From the NCBI RefSeq assembly GCF_004522175.1, contig NZ_SDEB01000014.1, positions 1 through 64,000 on the forward strand: DNA of 64,000 bases. The letters are read 5' to 3'. Numbering within the stretch: the first letter of the stretch is position 1; every line of letters starts with the position of its first letter. The notes under the pieces were generated by a model. That model made no database searches. It had not been told where the DNA came from and saw only the letters and a list, made by a program, of their open reading frames with translations. This document shows positions 24,946-33,838 of the stretch, piece after piece. The position numbers were made by a program, and so were the translations under genes. Source of the DNA: Paracoccus ravus. Lineage in GTDB: Bacteria > Pseudomonadota > Alphaproteobacteria > Rhodobacterales > Rhodobacteraceae.

Positions 24946-25782
24946 ATGGATATTGCCGAAAGCAGCATACGCCCGCGTGACGCGGTCGAACTCTCCCGCG
25001 CTTCGGTCGCCTTTGGACGGGGCGAGGCTAAGGTTCATGCGTTGCAGCCGACCGACCTGCGTCTTGCCGAGGGCGAGTTTCTCGCGCTGGTCGGTCCTTC
25101 GGGTTGCGGCAAATCCACCATCCTCAAGCTTGCGAGCGGACTTTTGCGGCCGAGCAGCGGGAATGTCATCGTCGGCGGGCGCGAAGTCGCCGCCAGGGCG
25201 CTGCGGGTCGGCATGGCATTTCAGAACCCGACCTTGCTGCCCTGGCTCACGATCGAACGGAATGTGATGCTGCCCTTGAAGATCGTGCGCCCCTTTCGCA
25301 ACGAATACCGCCTGAAGCGCAAGACCGAGTTCCGCGACAGGGTACATGCGTTGCTGGACGATGTCGGGCTGTCGAAATTCACCAATCATTATCCCTGGCA
25401 GCTTTCGGGAGGGATGTTGCAACGGGCGAACCTTTGCCGAGCGCTCATCCATGAGCCAAGCCTTCTGTTGCTTGATGAACCCTTCGGGGCGCTGGATCAG
25501 TTCACCCGCGAAGAGCTATGGGGCACGATGCAGGCGCTCTGGATGAAACGCCGCCCCACGGTCATGCTCGTGACCCATGATCTGAAGGAGGCGGGCTTTC
25601 TTGCCACCCGCATCTGCGTGATGAGCGCGCGTCCAGGCCGCATCATCGACGACAGGCCTGTCGAGTTCCCTCGTCCTCGCACGGTCGAAATGACCTTCAT
25701 GCCTGATTTCGTCGCCCTGAACCAACGCTTGCGCGAACGCATCATTGATGCCCGCTCGACGCAGATCGCAGAGGTCGGATGA
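24946..25782 (+). CDS. NitT/TauT-type ABC transporter ATPase
   Basis: 278 residues from the ATG at 24946 with AGGGAGG upstream. Walker A GPSGCGKST, signature LSGGMLQRANLCRAL, Walker B LLLLDEPFGALD, switch histidine in MLVTHDLKEAG. Belongs with SsuB/TauB/ThiZ. Overlaps the permease start by 4 bases. Energises uptake of the ligand brought by the protein at 26570-27598. Confidence 0.88.
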   Translation: MDIAESSIRPRDAVELSRASVAFGRGEAKVHALQPTDLRLAEGEFLALVGPSGCGKSTILKLASGLLRPSSGNVIVGGREVAARALRVGMAFQNPTLLPWLTIERNVMLPLKIVRPFRNEYRLKRKTEFRDRVHALLDDVGLSKFTNHYPWQLSGGMLQRANLCRALIHEPSLLLLDEPFGALDQFTREELWGTMQALWMKRRPTVMLVTHDLKEAGFLATRICVMSARPGRIIDDRPVEFPRPRTVEMTFMPDFVALNQRLRERIIDARSTQIAEVG

Positions 25783-26552
25783 GTTACCCGCTTCGTCGTC
25801 GTCTTTGGGCCGCCGCGCTCATCCTGGGGTTCTTTGTTCTGTGGGAGGTGCTCTGCCTTGCGCTGCAAGTCTCGGACCTGATCCTGCCGCGGCCCAGTCA
25901 GATCCTTGCCACCTTGTTTTCGCGGATGGATGTGCTGTGGCCGCATATCCTGCAAACGCTGTGGACAACCATGATCGGGTTTGCCTTGGGCGTAATCGTC
26001 GGTGTCGTGATCGGTGCGCTGATCGGAACATCTCGCATCGCCTATGACACGGCTTATCCCTTGCTGATCGGCTTTTCCTCGATCCCTAAGGTGGCCGTCG
26101 TCCCGGTGCTGGTGCTGTGGTTCGGGGCGGGACCGCTGCCCGCTGTCCTGACGGCGCTGGCCATGTGCTTTTTCCCCATCGTCGTGAATATCGCGACCGG
26201 ACTTGCCTCGACCGAACCCGAGCTCGAGGATGTTCTGAAATCGCTCGGCGCCAGCAAGATGGATCTGCTCCTGAATGTCGGCCTGCCGCGGACCATGCCG
26301 TTCTTTTTCGCCTCGCTCAAGATCGCCGCGACCTTTGCCTTTGTCGGCACGGTACTGGCCGAGACGGTCGCCTCGAACAAGGGGATCGGGAACGTCATGA
26401 TGTCGGCCTCGTCGAATTTCGACGTACCGCTGGTCTTTGCCGGGCTCTTCATCCTCGCCTTTCTTGGCGTCGCCCTCTACGTCGTCTTTTCGCTGATCGA
26501 GACGCGCTTCGTGGGCTGGGCCAATCGCAAATCGGACTTTGCTTCAACCTGA
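25779..26552 (+). CDS. NitT/TauT-type ABC transporter permease
   Basis: 257 residues with about six membrane spans; coupling-loop block ELEDVLKSLGASKMDLLLNV in the second half identifies the SsuC/TauC/ThiX type. Translationally coupled to the ATPase gene and followed by the binding protein 17 bases later. Confidence 0.88.
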   Translation: MSYPLRRRLWAAALILGFFVLWEVLCLALQVSDLILPRPSQILATLFSRMDVLWPHILQTLWTTMIGFALGVIVGVVIGALIGTSRIAYDTAYPLLIGFSSIPKVAVVPVLVLWFGAGPLPAVLTALAMCFFPIVVNIATGLASTEPELEDVLKSLGASKMDLLLNVGLPRTMPFFFASLKIAATFAFVGTVLAETVASNKGIGNVMMSASSNFDVPLVFAGLFILAFLGVALYVVFSLIETRFVGWANRKSDFAST

Positions 26553-26569
26553 TCCAGAGGAATCTGCCC

Positions 26570-27598
26570 ATGCTGCACAGAATGATCACCGCCTTTGCCG
26601 TCAGCCTTGGGCTGGGCGCCCCCGCGCTGGCCGAGACGGATATCCGGTTTACCCTGGGCTGGAAGACCCAAGGCTCGGACGCGCCCTTTCTGCTGGCGCT
26701 CGACAAGGGCTATTTCAAGGAAGAGGGGCTGAATGTCACCATCGACCAGGGTGAAGGCTCGGCCGCGACGGTGACCCGCATCATGTCGGGGGCCTATGAT
26801 GCGGGTTTTGGCGATATCAATGCGATCATCCAGAATGCAGCGACCCGTCCGGAAGAAACGCCGGTCATGGTCTATCAGCTTTGGAACAAGCCACCGTTCA
26901 CGATCGTCAGCAAGAAGCAGAGCGGCATCGAAAAGCCCGCGGATCTGGAAGGCAAGAAGCTTGGCGGTGCGCAGGGGACGCCGACGACTCGCCTGTTGCC
27001 CGTTCTGGGCCGCGTGAATGAACTCGACATGGGCAAGGTCGCGGTCGACAACATGGCCCCGAACCTGCAGGAGCCGATGCTGATCAAGGGCGATATCGAC
27101 GGCGCGCTCGTCTTCAACATCACCAGTTGGTTTAACCTCGTGAACAATCGCCAGGACCCGGCCAAGGATTACAACTGGCTGAATTTCGGCGATTTCGGTC
27201 TGGATCTCTATTCGAACGGAATGATGGTCTCGAAAAAGCTGATGGCCGAGAACCCCGAGGCGGTGAAGGGCCTCGTGCGCGCCGTCAACCGCGCCGCGAT
27301 CGAGATCGGCCGCGATCCAGAGGCCGGAGTCGCCGCGGTCACCGCCTATGACAACCTGGCCAAGCCGGATCTGGAAAAGGCGCGGATGCTGTTTTCCTAT
27401 GACAATCTGATTATCTCGGACGAGGTTGCGCGTCTCGGCCTTGGCGATCTGGACGATGCCCGGCTGGAACGCTCGATCGAGATCGTGGCCGAAGGTTACG
27501 GGCTTGAAAACAAACCCGCCGCCGCCGCCGTATTCACCCGCGATTTCCTGCCTGCGCGGGACGAGCGCAGCCTTGACTACACGCCCGCGAGCGAATGA
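26570..27598 (+). CDS. NMT1/THI5-like substrate-binding protein
   Basis: 342 residues from the ATG at 26570 (AGAGGAA upstream); signal peptide ends ALA after about 21 residues. The mature chain starts DIRFTLGWKTQGSDAPFLLALDKGYFKEEGL in sections typical of NMT1/THI5-like proteins, which bind pyrimidine precursors, sulfonates, nitrate or riboflavin. A pyrimidine-type ligand would fit the nearby CodA-like deaminase, but that is inference. Confidence 0.85.
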   Translation: MLHRMITAFAVSLGLGAPALAETDIRFTLGWKTQGSDAPFLLALDKGYFKEEGLNVTIDQGEGSAATVTRIMSGAYDAGFGDINAIIQNAATRPEETPVMVYQLWNKPPFTIVSKKQSGIEKPADLEGKKLGGAQGTPTTRLLPVLGRVNELDMGKVAVDNMAPNLQEPMLIKGDIDGALVFNITSWFNLVNNRQDPAKDYNWLNFGDFGLDLYSNGMMVSKKLMAENPEAVKGLVRAVNRAAIEIGRDPEAGVAAVTAYDNLAKPDLEKARMLFSYDNLIISDEVARLGLGDLDDARLERSIEIVAEGYGLENKPAAAAVFTRDFLPARDERSLDYTPASE

Positions 27599-27647
27599 AA
27601 CATCGTGACCGGACGCGGGCTTTCCAGGCCCTGAGGCAGGATATGGA

Positions 27648-29192
27648 ATGAAAAGACCCGTTTGCGAACCCATGGTCGCCAGTCCCCACCCGCTGGCGAC
27701 AATGGCGGGGTGCGAGGTGCTGCGCCGGGGCGGCAATGCCGCCGAGGCAGCCCTGGCGGTGGGGGCCGCGCTTGCGGTCGTCATGCCGCATTTCTGCGGC
27801 CTTGGCGGCGACGGGGTCTTTCTGCTGTCGGATCGCAGCGGGTTGCATCGCGCCATGCTTGCCATCGGTCAGGCGCCGCAGGTCTTGCCGGAACTGCCCG
27901 ATGAATTGCCGCTGCGCGGGCCGGGGTCGATGCTGACGACGGCCTGCGTCGTCGATGGTTGGGACAGGCTGCTCGCGCATGGGCGCAGCCATTGGGAGGG
28001 CCGCGCCACATTCGACCAGCTTGTCGCGCCGGCTCTTGCGCTGGCGCAGGACGGTTTCACGCCTTCGGCATCGCAGCGCTTCTGGTTGGACTACCGGGCG
28101 TTGGAATCGGCCGCTTGGCCCGGCTTTGGCACGGCCTTTGGCGATGCGACGGGACATTTCCGGCAGCCCGGACTGGCGGGGCTCCTGCGTCTCATGGCGG
28201 CGGACGGCCCGCGCAGCTTTTATGACGGCGAAGCCGCGCGGCTGATCGCTGAGGGCCTCTCGGATGTGGGCTCCTGCCTGACCGCGCAGGATTTGGCCGC
28301 CACCCGAACCCGCGAGGTCGAACCGCTGGCACTGGACTATCGCGGCCTGACCCTGCTTGCGCCGCCGCCGCCGACGCAGGGGCTGACGACGCTGCAGATC
28401 ATGGGCATCCTCGGCCAGTTCGACCTTTCGGGGGACGAGGCCGCGCGGATGCATCTGCTGGTCGAGGCGGTGAAACAGGCCTTTCTGGACCGCGCCGAAA
28501 TCGCCGAGGGGATGGCCGAGGGCGATATCGCGCGGCTCTTGTCTTCGGACCATCTGGCACTGCGCGCGGCCAAGATAGATGCGGAACGGGCAATGCCCTG
28601 GCCACGGCCCTGCCAGCATGGCGACACGGTCTTTTTTGCGGTCACTGACGGATCGGGCAACGCGGTCAGCGCGCTGCAAAGCACATATTTCGACTGGGGC
28701 AGCGGTGTCGTTCTTGGCGATACAGGCGTCCTCTGGCAGAACCGAGGATCGGCCTTCGCGACAGCTGCGGGTCATCCCAACCGGATCGAACCGGGCAAGC
28801 GGCCCTTCTACACGCTCAATCCGGGTATCGCATTGCGGGACGGGATGCCGCATCTGCTTTACGGCACGCAGGGCGCGGACGGCCAACCCCAGACGCTGGC
28901 CGTGCTGCTCTCGGCGCTGATTGATGCGGGTCTTCCGCCCGACGAGGCATTGGCCATGCCGCGCTTTCTTTTGGGGCGAAGCTTTTCGGACAGTCGCGAC
29001 AGCCTGAAGCTGGAAGCCTCGCTTTCTGCGCAGACCTTCTCGACCCTCTCCGCGCTTGGCCATGAGACCACCACCCTGCCGGCGCTCTCGCCGATCTTCG
29101 GCTGTGCGGGCGCGATACAGATCATGCCCGAGGGCAGAACCCTTGGCGCCCATGACCCGCGGGGGCAGGGCAATGCATGTGCCGTGACGTGA
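27648..29192 (+). CDS. Gamma-glutamyltransferase-family acylase, cytoplasmic type
   Basis: 514 residues, no signal peptide, in contrast to the GGT at 18820-20622. N-terminal-nucleophile fold with the probable autoprocessing threonine in HGDTVFFAVTD near residue 327 and LNPGIALRDGMPHLLYGTQGADGQ sections further on, the pattern of YwrD-like and cephalosporin-acylase-like members. Expected to hydrolyse a gamma-glutamyl or related amide after uptake. Between the importer and the racemase-fold gene, same strand, so likely one operon. Confidence 0.82.
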   Translation: MKRPVCEPMVASPHPLATMAGCEVLRRGGNAAEAALAVGAALAVVMPHFCGLGGDGVFLLSDRSGLHRAMLAIGQAPQVLPELPDELPLRGPGSMLTTACVVDGWDRLLAHGRSHWEGRATFDQLVAPALALAQDGFTPSASQRFWLDYRALESAAWPGFGTAFGDATGHFRQPGLAGLLRLMAADGPRSFYDGEAARLIAEGLSDVGSCLTAQDLAATRTREVEPLALDYRGLTLLAPPPPTQGLTTLQIMGILGQFDLSGDEAARMHLLVEAVKQAFLDRAEIAEGMAEGDIARLLSSDHLALRAAKIDAERAMPWPRPCQHGDTVFFAVTDGSGNAVSALQSTYFDWGSGVVLGDTGVLWQNRGSAFATAAGHPNRIEPGKRPFYTLNPGIALRDGMPHLLYGTQGADGQPQTLAVLLSALIDAGLPPDEALAMPRFLLGRSFSDSRDSLKLEASLSAQTFSTLSALGHETTTLPALSPIFGCAGAIQIMPEGRTLGAHDPRGQGNACAVT

Positions 29193-29205
29193 TGGGCGAA
29201 AAGAC

Positions 29206-29844
29206 ATGATCGCGCTCCTCAATCCCAATCGCTCGGCGCAGGTCACCGCCGCCATGGTGGGCATCGCGCAGGAAACCTGCCCCGACATCGCCGTCACTGG
29301 CCTGACCGCCGATTTCGGGGCGGCGCTCATCACCGACCCCAAGGCCCTGGCGACCGGGGCAAAAGCCGCTTTGCAAATGGCGCGTGCCTTGCCATTCGCG
29401 GCACGCGGGATCATCGTTGCCGCCTTTGGCGATCCGGGTCTCGATGACATACGCGGAGGTCTCGATCTGCCGGTGACCGGCATTGGCGAGGCCAGCTTTC
29501 TCGAAGCATCGGCCGGGGGCCGGCGCTATGCGATTGCGACCACAACGCCGCTGCTTGATGCGGCGATCCGCGCCCGGGTAGAGGCCAGCGGAACCGGGTC
29601 AGCGTTCATGGGCTGTTTTTATACGCAGGGCGATCCCGCGGAACTGACCTCTCGCCCCGAGCGTCTGAGCGAGGCCTTGGCCGAGACGATACACATGGCG
29701 ATCGAGAATGGCGCCGAGGCCGTGATCGTCGGCGGCGGCCCCTTGGCCTTGGCGGCACGGGCGCTGGCCCCGGACTTCAATGTCCCGATCATCGAACCGG
29801 TCCCCGCGGCGATGCGGCGCATGCGGCTGCTCTTGGGGCTCTGA
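29206..29844 (+). CDS. Asp/Glu/hydantoin racemase-superfamily protein lacking both catalytic cysteines
   Basis: 212 residues with the fold signatures of hydantoin/Asp-Glu racemases: N-terminal LLNPNRS, central FGDPGLDDIR, C-terminal VPIIEPVPAAM. Family racemases use one cysteine before FxDPGL and a second in a GCAGM-like block. Here these positions read VAAFGDPGL and IVGGGPLAL, so alanine and glycine replace them. A cysteine in FMGCFYTQG lies elsewhere. Two-base racemisation by the usual mechanism is therefore unlikely; it may be a decarboxylase, isomerase or binding protein. Follows the cytoplasmic acylase by 13 bases. Confidence 0.75.
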   Translation: MIALLNPNRSAQVTAAMVGIAQETCPDIAVTGLTADFGAALITDPKALATGAKAALQMARALPFAARGIIVAAFGDPGLDDIRGGLDLPVTGIGEASFLEASAGGRRYAIATTTPLLDAAIRARVEASGTGSAFMGCFYTQGDPAELTSRPERLSEALAETIHMAIENGAEAVIVGGGPLALAARALAPDFNVPIIEPVPAAMRRMRLLLGL

Positions 29845-29849
29845 AACGG

Positions 29850-30827
29850 CTATTGCGCCGCGATATCCTGTTGCGCCAGCAGGCACGAGACATGGCGGCG
29901 CGGTCCAAGGCTCACGACCGGCGGCAGATCCGCCCGGCAACCCGGTTGTGCATGGGGACAGCGCGGCGAGAAGGAGCAGGCGACAGGCTTGGCGTCGAGG
30001 GCCGGCGGCACGCCCGGGATCGCCTCGAGCCTTTCTCCGGGCGCGGCATCGTGCAGATTTGCGGCCAGCAAGCCCTGCGTATAGGGATGACGCGGATCCC
30101 TGATGATCTCATGCGTGCTGCCCTCTTCGATGATCTGACCCGCATACATCACCGCGATCCGGTCCGATATTTCGACGGCCACCCCGATATCATGCGTCAC
30201 GAAGATCACCCCCATGCCGAATTCCTTCTGCAATTCGCGCAGCAGCAGCAGGATCTGGATCTGCACCGTGGCGTCCAGCGCCGTCGTCGGCTCGTCGGCC
30301 AGCAAGAGACGCGGTCGGCAGGCAAGCGCAAGCGCGATCATGGCCCGCTGACGCATCCCGCCCGACAGTTCATGCGGGAAATTCGACATTCTCCGCTCGG
30401 GCGAGGGGATGCGCACGCGGCGCAGCATGTCCAGCGCGGTGGCCCGCGCCTCGGCCCGGCTGACGCCTTTCTTGCGGCGCACGGCCTCTGCGATCTGGTC
30501 GCCGATGCGATAGACCGGATCCAGCGCCAATGCCGGTTCCTGAAAGACCATCGACACTTCGCCGCCGCGATATTCTTGCAGTTTCCGCCCCGAGAGGGCC
30601 AGGATATCGGCGCCATTAACCGTAATGCCGCCCTGCACTCGGCTGCGGGCGGGTGGCAGCAGGCGCAGCAGGGTCTTGAGCGTGACCGATTTGCCCGAGC
30701 CGGATTCACCCAGCAGCACCAGCATTTCGCCTTGTTCCAGACGCAGGCTGAGGTCATTGATCGCATGGATCGTCTGCTCGCCATGGAAGGTGACATTCAA
30801 CCGGTCGAGTTCGAGAAGCGCAGTCAT
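29850..30827 (-). CDS. Oligopeptide/dipeptide ABC transporter ATPase (DppD/OppD-like)
   Basis: 325 residues from the ATG at 30827, which overlaps the upstream gene's stop; longer in-frame starts are artefacts. Walker A GESGSGKSVT, signature LSGGMRQRAMIALAL, Walker B LLLADEPTTALD, and a C-terminal cysteine motif (CSFSPRCPHAQPGC) typical of peptide-importer ATPases. Last gene of a five-gene importer and convergent with the racemase-fold gene. Confidence 0.9.
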   Translation of the reverse strand: MTALLELDRLNVTFHGEQTIHAINDLSLRLEQGEMLVLLGESGSGKSVTLKTLLRLLPPARSRVQGGITVNGADILALSGRKLQEYRGGEVSMVFQEPALALDPVYRIGDQIAEAVRRKKGVSRAEARATALDMLRRVRIPSPERRMSNFPHELSGGMRQRAMIALALACRPRLLLADEPTTALDATVQIQILLLLRELQKEFGMGVIFVTHDIGVAVEISDRIAVMYAGQIIEEGSTHEIIRDPRHPYTQGLLAANLHDAAPGERLEAIPGVPPALDAKPVACSFSPRCPHAQPGCRADLPPVVSLGPRRHVSCLLAQQDIAAQ

Positions 30828-31888
30828 CGTGGCAATCCCTGGGGCATGAAATCCTTGCCGGACAGGCTGTGGCCCGAGGCCGGATCGTGGATATGGCATG
30901 CCGCGCAATGCGCGCGGCTCTCGCCAAAGCTGCGCAAGACCGGCTTTGTCGTGGCGCAGATCGGCTCTCCATAGCGGCAGCGTGTGTGAAAGCGGCAGCC
31001 TGCAGGCGGGTCGATCGGGTTCGGCGGATCGCCCGAAAGCGGCGGAACCAGCGTCCGCCGGTCCGGATCCATCGAGGGCATCGCCGCAAAGAGCGAGGCC
31101 GTATAGGGATGGGCCTGGGCGGCATAGACCTCGTCCACGGGGCCGATCTCGACCACCTCGCCCAGATACATGACCAGCACCCGATCCGAGATATAGCGAA
31201 CCACGTTCAGGTCGTGGCTGATAAAGACATAGGTCAGCCCAAGATCGCGGCGCAGCTCGTTGAGAAGGTTCAGGACCTGCGCCTCGACCGACTTGTCCAG
31301 CGCCGAGACCGCCTCGTCCAGCACGACCAGACGCGGCGACATCGCGAGCGCGCGGGCGATATTGACCCTCTGTCGCTGGCCGCCCGACATTTCATGGGGA
31401 TAGCGTCCGGCAAAGCGCGCAGGCTCGAGCCCGACGCGCGCCATCATGTCTCGCGCGCGCTCGACCGGTCTGTCGAGACCGTTGATGCGCGGCCCGAAGG
31501 CGATGGAATCCTCGACCGTCAGGCGCGGATTGAGCGAGGCGTAACTGTCTTGGAACACCATCTGGATGCCGCGCCGCAATTCGCGCAGGGAAAGCTCTTC
31601 GCCCAATTGTCGGCCGTCAAAGATGATCTCGCCCTGATCCGGCGGGATCAGCCCGATCAGCAGGCGGGCGGTCGTGGATTTGCCGCAGCCGGATTCGCCC
31701 ACAATGCCAAGCGTCTCGCCCTTGCGCACCTCGAATGAGACACCGTCGACGGCATGGACCGTGGCGACCTGACGGCCCAGGATGCCGCCCTTGACCGGGA
31801 AATGCTTGCGCAGGTCACGGCAGGTGACAAGCGGCTGCGCCGGACCGCCGATATCGGGCAATGTGTCGGGAAGGGGCTCGGGGGTCAT
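30824..31888 (-). CDS. Oligopeptide/dipeptide ABC transporter ATPase (DppF/OppF-like)
   Basis: 354 residues. Walker A GESGCGKST, signature MSGGQRQRVNIARAL, Walker B LVVLDEAVSALD, C-terminal CRFHTRCRYGEPIC. DppF subtype by the N-terminal LRKHFPVKGGILGR. Partner of the following DppD-like ATPase, with which it overlaps by 4 bases. Confidence 0.9.
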   Translation of the reverse strand: MTPEPLPDTLPDIGGPAQPLVTCRDLRKHFPVKGGILGRQVATVHAVDGVSFEVRKGETLGIVGESGCGKSTTARLLIGLIPPDQGEIIFDGRQLGEELSLRELRRGIQMVFQDSYASLNPRLTVEDSIAFGPRINGLDRPVERARDMMARVGLEPARFAGRYPHEMSGGQRQRVNIARALAMSPRLVVLDEAVSALDKSVEAQVLNLLNELRRDLGLTYVFISHDLNVVRYISDRVLVMYLGEVVEIGPVDEVYAAQAHPYTASLFAAMPSMDPDRRTLVPPLSGDPPNPIDPPAGCRFHTRCRYGEPICATTKPVLRSFGESRAHCAACHIHDPASGHSLSGKDFMPQGLPR

Positions 31889-31891
31889 GGC

Positions 31892-32770
31892 TCACTCCTT
31901 GACGTTCATCGCGCTGCGCAGCCCGTCGCTCAGCAGGTTCAGGCAAAGCGACGTGACAAAGATCATCAGCCCGGGCAGGGCCGCGACCATCGGGTTCATG
32001 TAGATGGCGGTGCGCAGCGTGTTCAGCATCAGGCCCCATTCCGGTTCGGGCGGCTTCACACCCACGCCCAGAAAGGACAGCCCCGCGGCGAGGATCATGC
32101 AGACCGAGGTCAGGGACGAGGCATAGACAAAGATCGGCCCCAGCACGTTCCCCAGGACATGGACGCGCATGATGGTCAGGGCATTCCCCCCCGACGCCCG
32201 CGCTGCCTCGATGTAATCCGCCGATCTTACCGCCGAGGTCACGCTTTCGGCGACCCGTGTGATAGGGGGGACGAAAACGACGCTGAGCGAGACGAGGCTG
32301 TTCAGGATCCCCGCTCCGAGTGCCCCGGAAATGGCGATGGCGAGCAGCACCGAGGGAAATGCAAAGAACACGTCGATGCTGCGCATGATGAGCGTATTGA
32401 CCCGCCCACCGATATATCCCGCCACGATGCCCAGGGTGGAACCGATGAAAAAGGCGATTGCGACCGGCATCAGGCCGATCATCAGGGTCAGCCTGCCGCC
32501 ATAGATCAGCCGCGCCAGCATGTCGCGGCCCTGCTCGTCGGTTCCAAGCGGATGCCCGGCGGTGCCGATCGGCTTCAGCCGGGCGACCATCGAGGCCTGA
32601 TAGGGGTCCTGGATGGGAAGCAGCGGCGCGAATATCGCAGAAAGCACCAGGGCCGCCAGGATGGCAAGGCAGAGGATCGCGACCCGGTCCCGCATCAGGC
32701 GTCGCGCCACGCCAGCCCAGTAGCCGCGTCGCTTGAAAGCCGGGGCGCGTTCGATTTCGGCAACGGCCAT
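31892..32770 (-). CDS. Peptide ABC transporter permease (DppC/OppC-like)
   Basis: 292 residues with an N-terminal span near residue 35 (ILCLAILAALVLSAIFAPLLP) and about five more spans; loop PLGTDEQGRDMLARLIYGGR is diagnostic of DppC-type permeases, and the coupling loop is EAARASGGNALTIM. Sits 3 bases from the neighbouring ATPase gene. Confidence 0.9.
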   Translation of the reverse strand: MAVAEIERAPAFKRRGYWAGVARRLMRDRVAILCLAILAALVLSAIFAPLLPIQDPYQASMVARLKPIGTAGHPLGTDEQGRDMLARLIYGGRLTLMIGLMPVAIAFFIGSTLGIVAGYIGGRVNTLIMRSIDVFFAFPSVLLAIAISGALGAGILNSLVSLSVVFVPPITRVAESVTSAVRSADYIEAARASGGNALTIMRVHVLGNVLGPIFVYASSLTSVCMILAAGLSFLGVGVKPPEPEWGLMLNTLRTAIYMNPMVAALPGLMIFVTSLCLNLLSDGLRSAMNVKE

Positions 32771-32773
32771 GGC

Positions 32774-33727
32774 TCAGCTCCTCTGGATGCGGGGGTCGAT
32801 CGCCGCTTGCAGGATGTCCACGACGAGGTTGGCTGCGACGAAAAACATCGCGAGCGTCAGGATCGTGCCCTGCAACAGCGGCAGGTCGCGCTGGAAGATC
32901 GCATTCGACAAGAGCATTCCCGAACCGGGCCAGTTGAATACCGTCTCGATCAGGATCGAGCCGCCCAGCAGCGCGCCAAGCTGCAATCCCATGACCGACA
33001 GCGCCGTCGCAGCGGCATTGCGGATGACATGGATCAGCACATCCAGATTGGACAGGCCCTTGGCGTAGAGCGCCTGAACGAAATCCATCCGGTAGATGTC
33101 TCCGACCAAGGCGCGCACCGTGCGGGACACGATGCCGATCGGGACCACGGACAAGGTGAAAGAGGGCAGAAGCAAGTGCCGGACATGCCCCCAGTCCCAG
33201 GCCCAGCCATCGCTGCCCGCAGGTCCCGCACCCATCGCCGGCAGCCAGCCCAGCTTGACGGAGAAGATGATGACCAGCACCATTCCCAGCCAGTAGTTCG
33301 GCAGGCTCACCCCAGCGATGGCGGCCGAGGTCACCGTCTTGTCGATCCAGCTGTCGCGGAAATATCCCGCGATAAAGCCCAGCAGCAGACCGACGGGAAA
33401 GGCGATGGCCGAGGCCGTGGCAGCCAGAAGCAACGAGTTCTGGACCGCGCGCCAGACCTCGGCAGCGACCGGCCGTCCGGTCGCGATCGACCGACCGAGG
33501 TCGCCCTGAACAAGATTGCCCAACCACAGCAGGAACTGGACCGGCAAGGCGCGATCCAGCCCATAGGCGGCGCGCATTGCGGCCTGCTCCTCGGCCGTCG
33601 CATCAACGGCCATGATCGCGGTCAGGGGGTCGCCGGGCGCGATATGGACGAGCAGAAAGCAGATCACACTGACCCCGAACGCGACAGGCAGGACGAGGAT
33701 CAGGCGGCGGATCATATAGGCAAGCAT
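32774..33727 (-). CDS. Peptide ABC transporter permease (DppB/OppB-like)
   Basis: 317 residues from the ATG at 33727. First span at residues ~8-28, periplasmic block APGDPL near residue 33, coupling loop YRMDFVQALYAKGLSNLDVL, and ILIETVFNWPGSGMLL near the end, all typical of DppB. Follows the binding-protein gene after 111 bases. Confidence 0.9.
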   Translation of the reverse strand: MLAYMIRRLILVLPVAFGVSVICFLLVHIAPGDPLTAIMAVDATAEEQAAMRAAYGLDRALPVQFLLWLGNLVQGDLGRSIATGRPVAAEVWRAVQNSLLLAATASAIAFPVGLLLGFIAGYFRDSWIDKTVTSAAIAGVSLPNYWLGMVLVIIFSVKLGWLPAMGAGPAGSDGWAWDWGHVRHLLLPSFTLSVVPIGIVSRTVRALVGDIYRMDFVQALYAKGLSNLDVLIHVIRNAAATALSVMGLQLGALLGGSILIETVFNWPGSGMLLSNAIFQRDLPLLQGTILTLAMFFVAANLVVDILQAAIDPRIQRS

Positions 33728-33838
33728 CAATCTGGTCCGTCTGGCTGGGTGCGGCGGTCGCAGAGGCGGAAATGACAGATCCGCCTTGCGCCATTCCCTT
33801 GCGGAAGGGCCGGACGCAGGGCCCGGCCATCCGGTGTC

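Noticed and set aside
24784..25452. N-terminal extension of the second GntR frame
   Set aside because: It runs antisense through the ABC ATPase gene; the winged helix starts right after the ATG at 24783.
31754..33775. 673-codon plus-strand ORF rich in D, R, H and Q
   Set aside because: Antisense to the peptide-importer permeases; composition is that of a reversed membrane-protein frame.
33800..33835. GGCCGG/CCGGCC inverted repeat between dppA- and dppB-like genes
   Set aside because: Only six-base arms of very GC-rich sequence; too weak to call a terminator.
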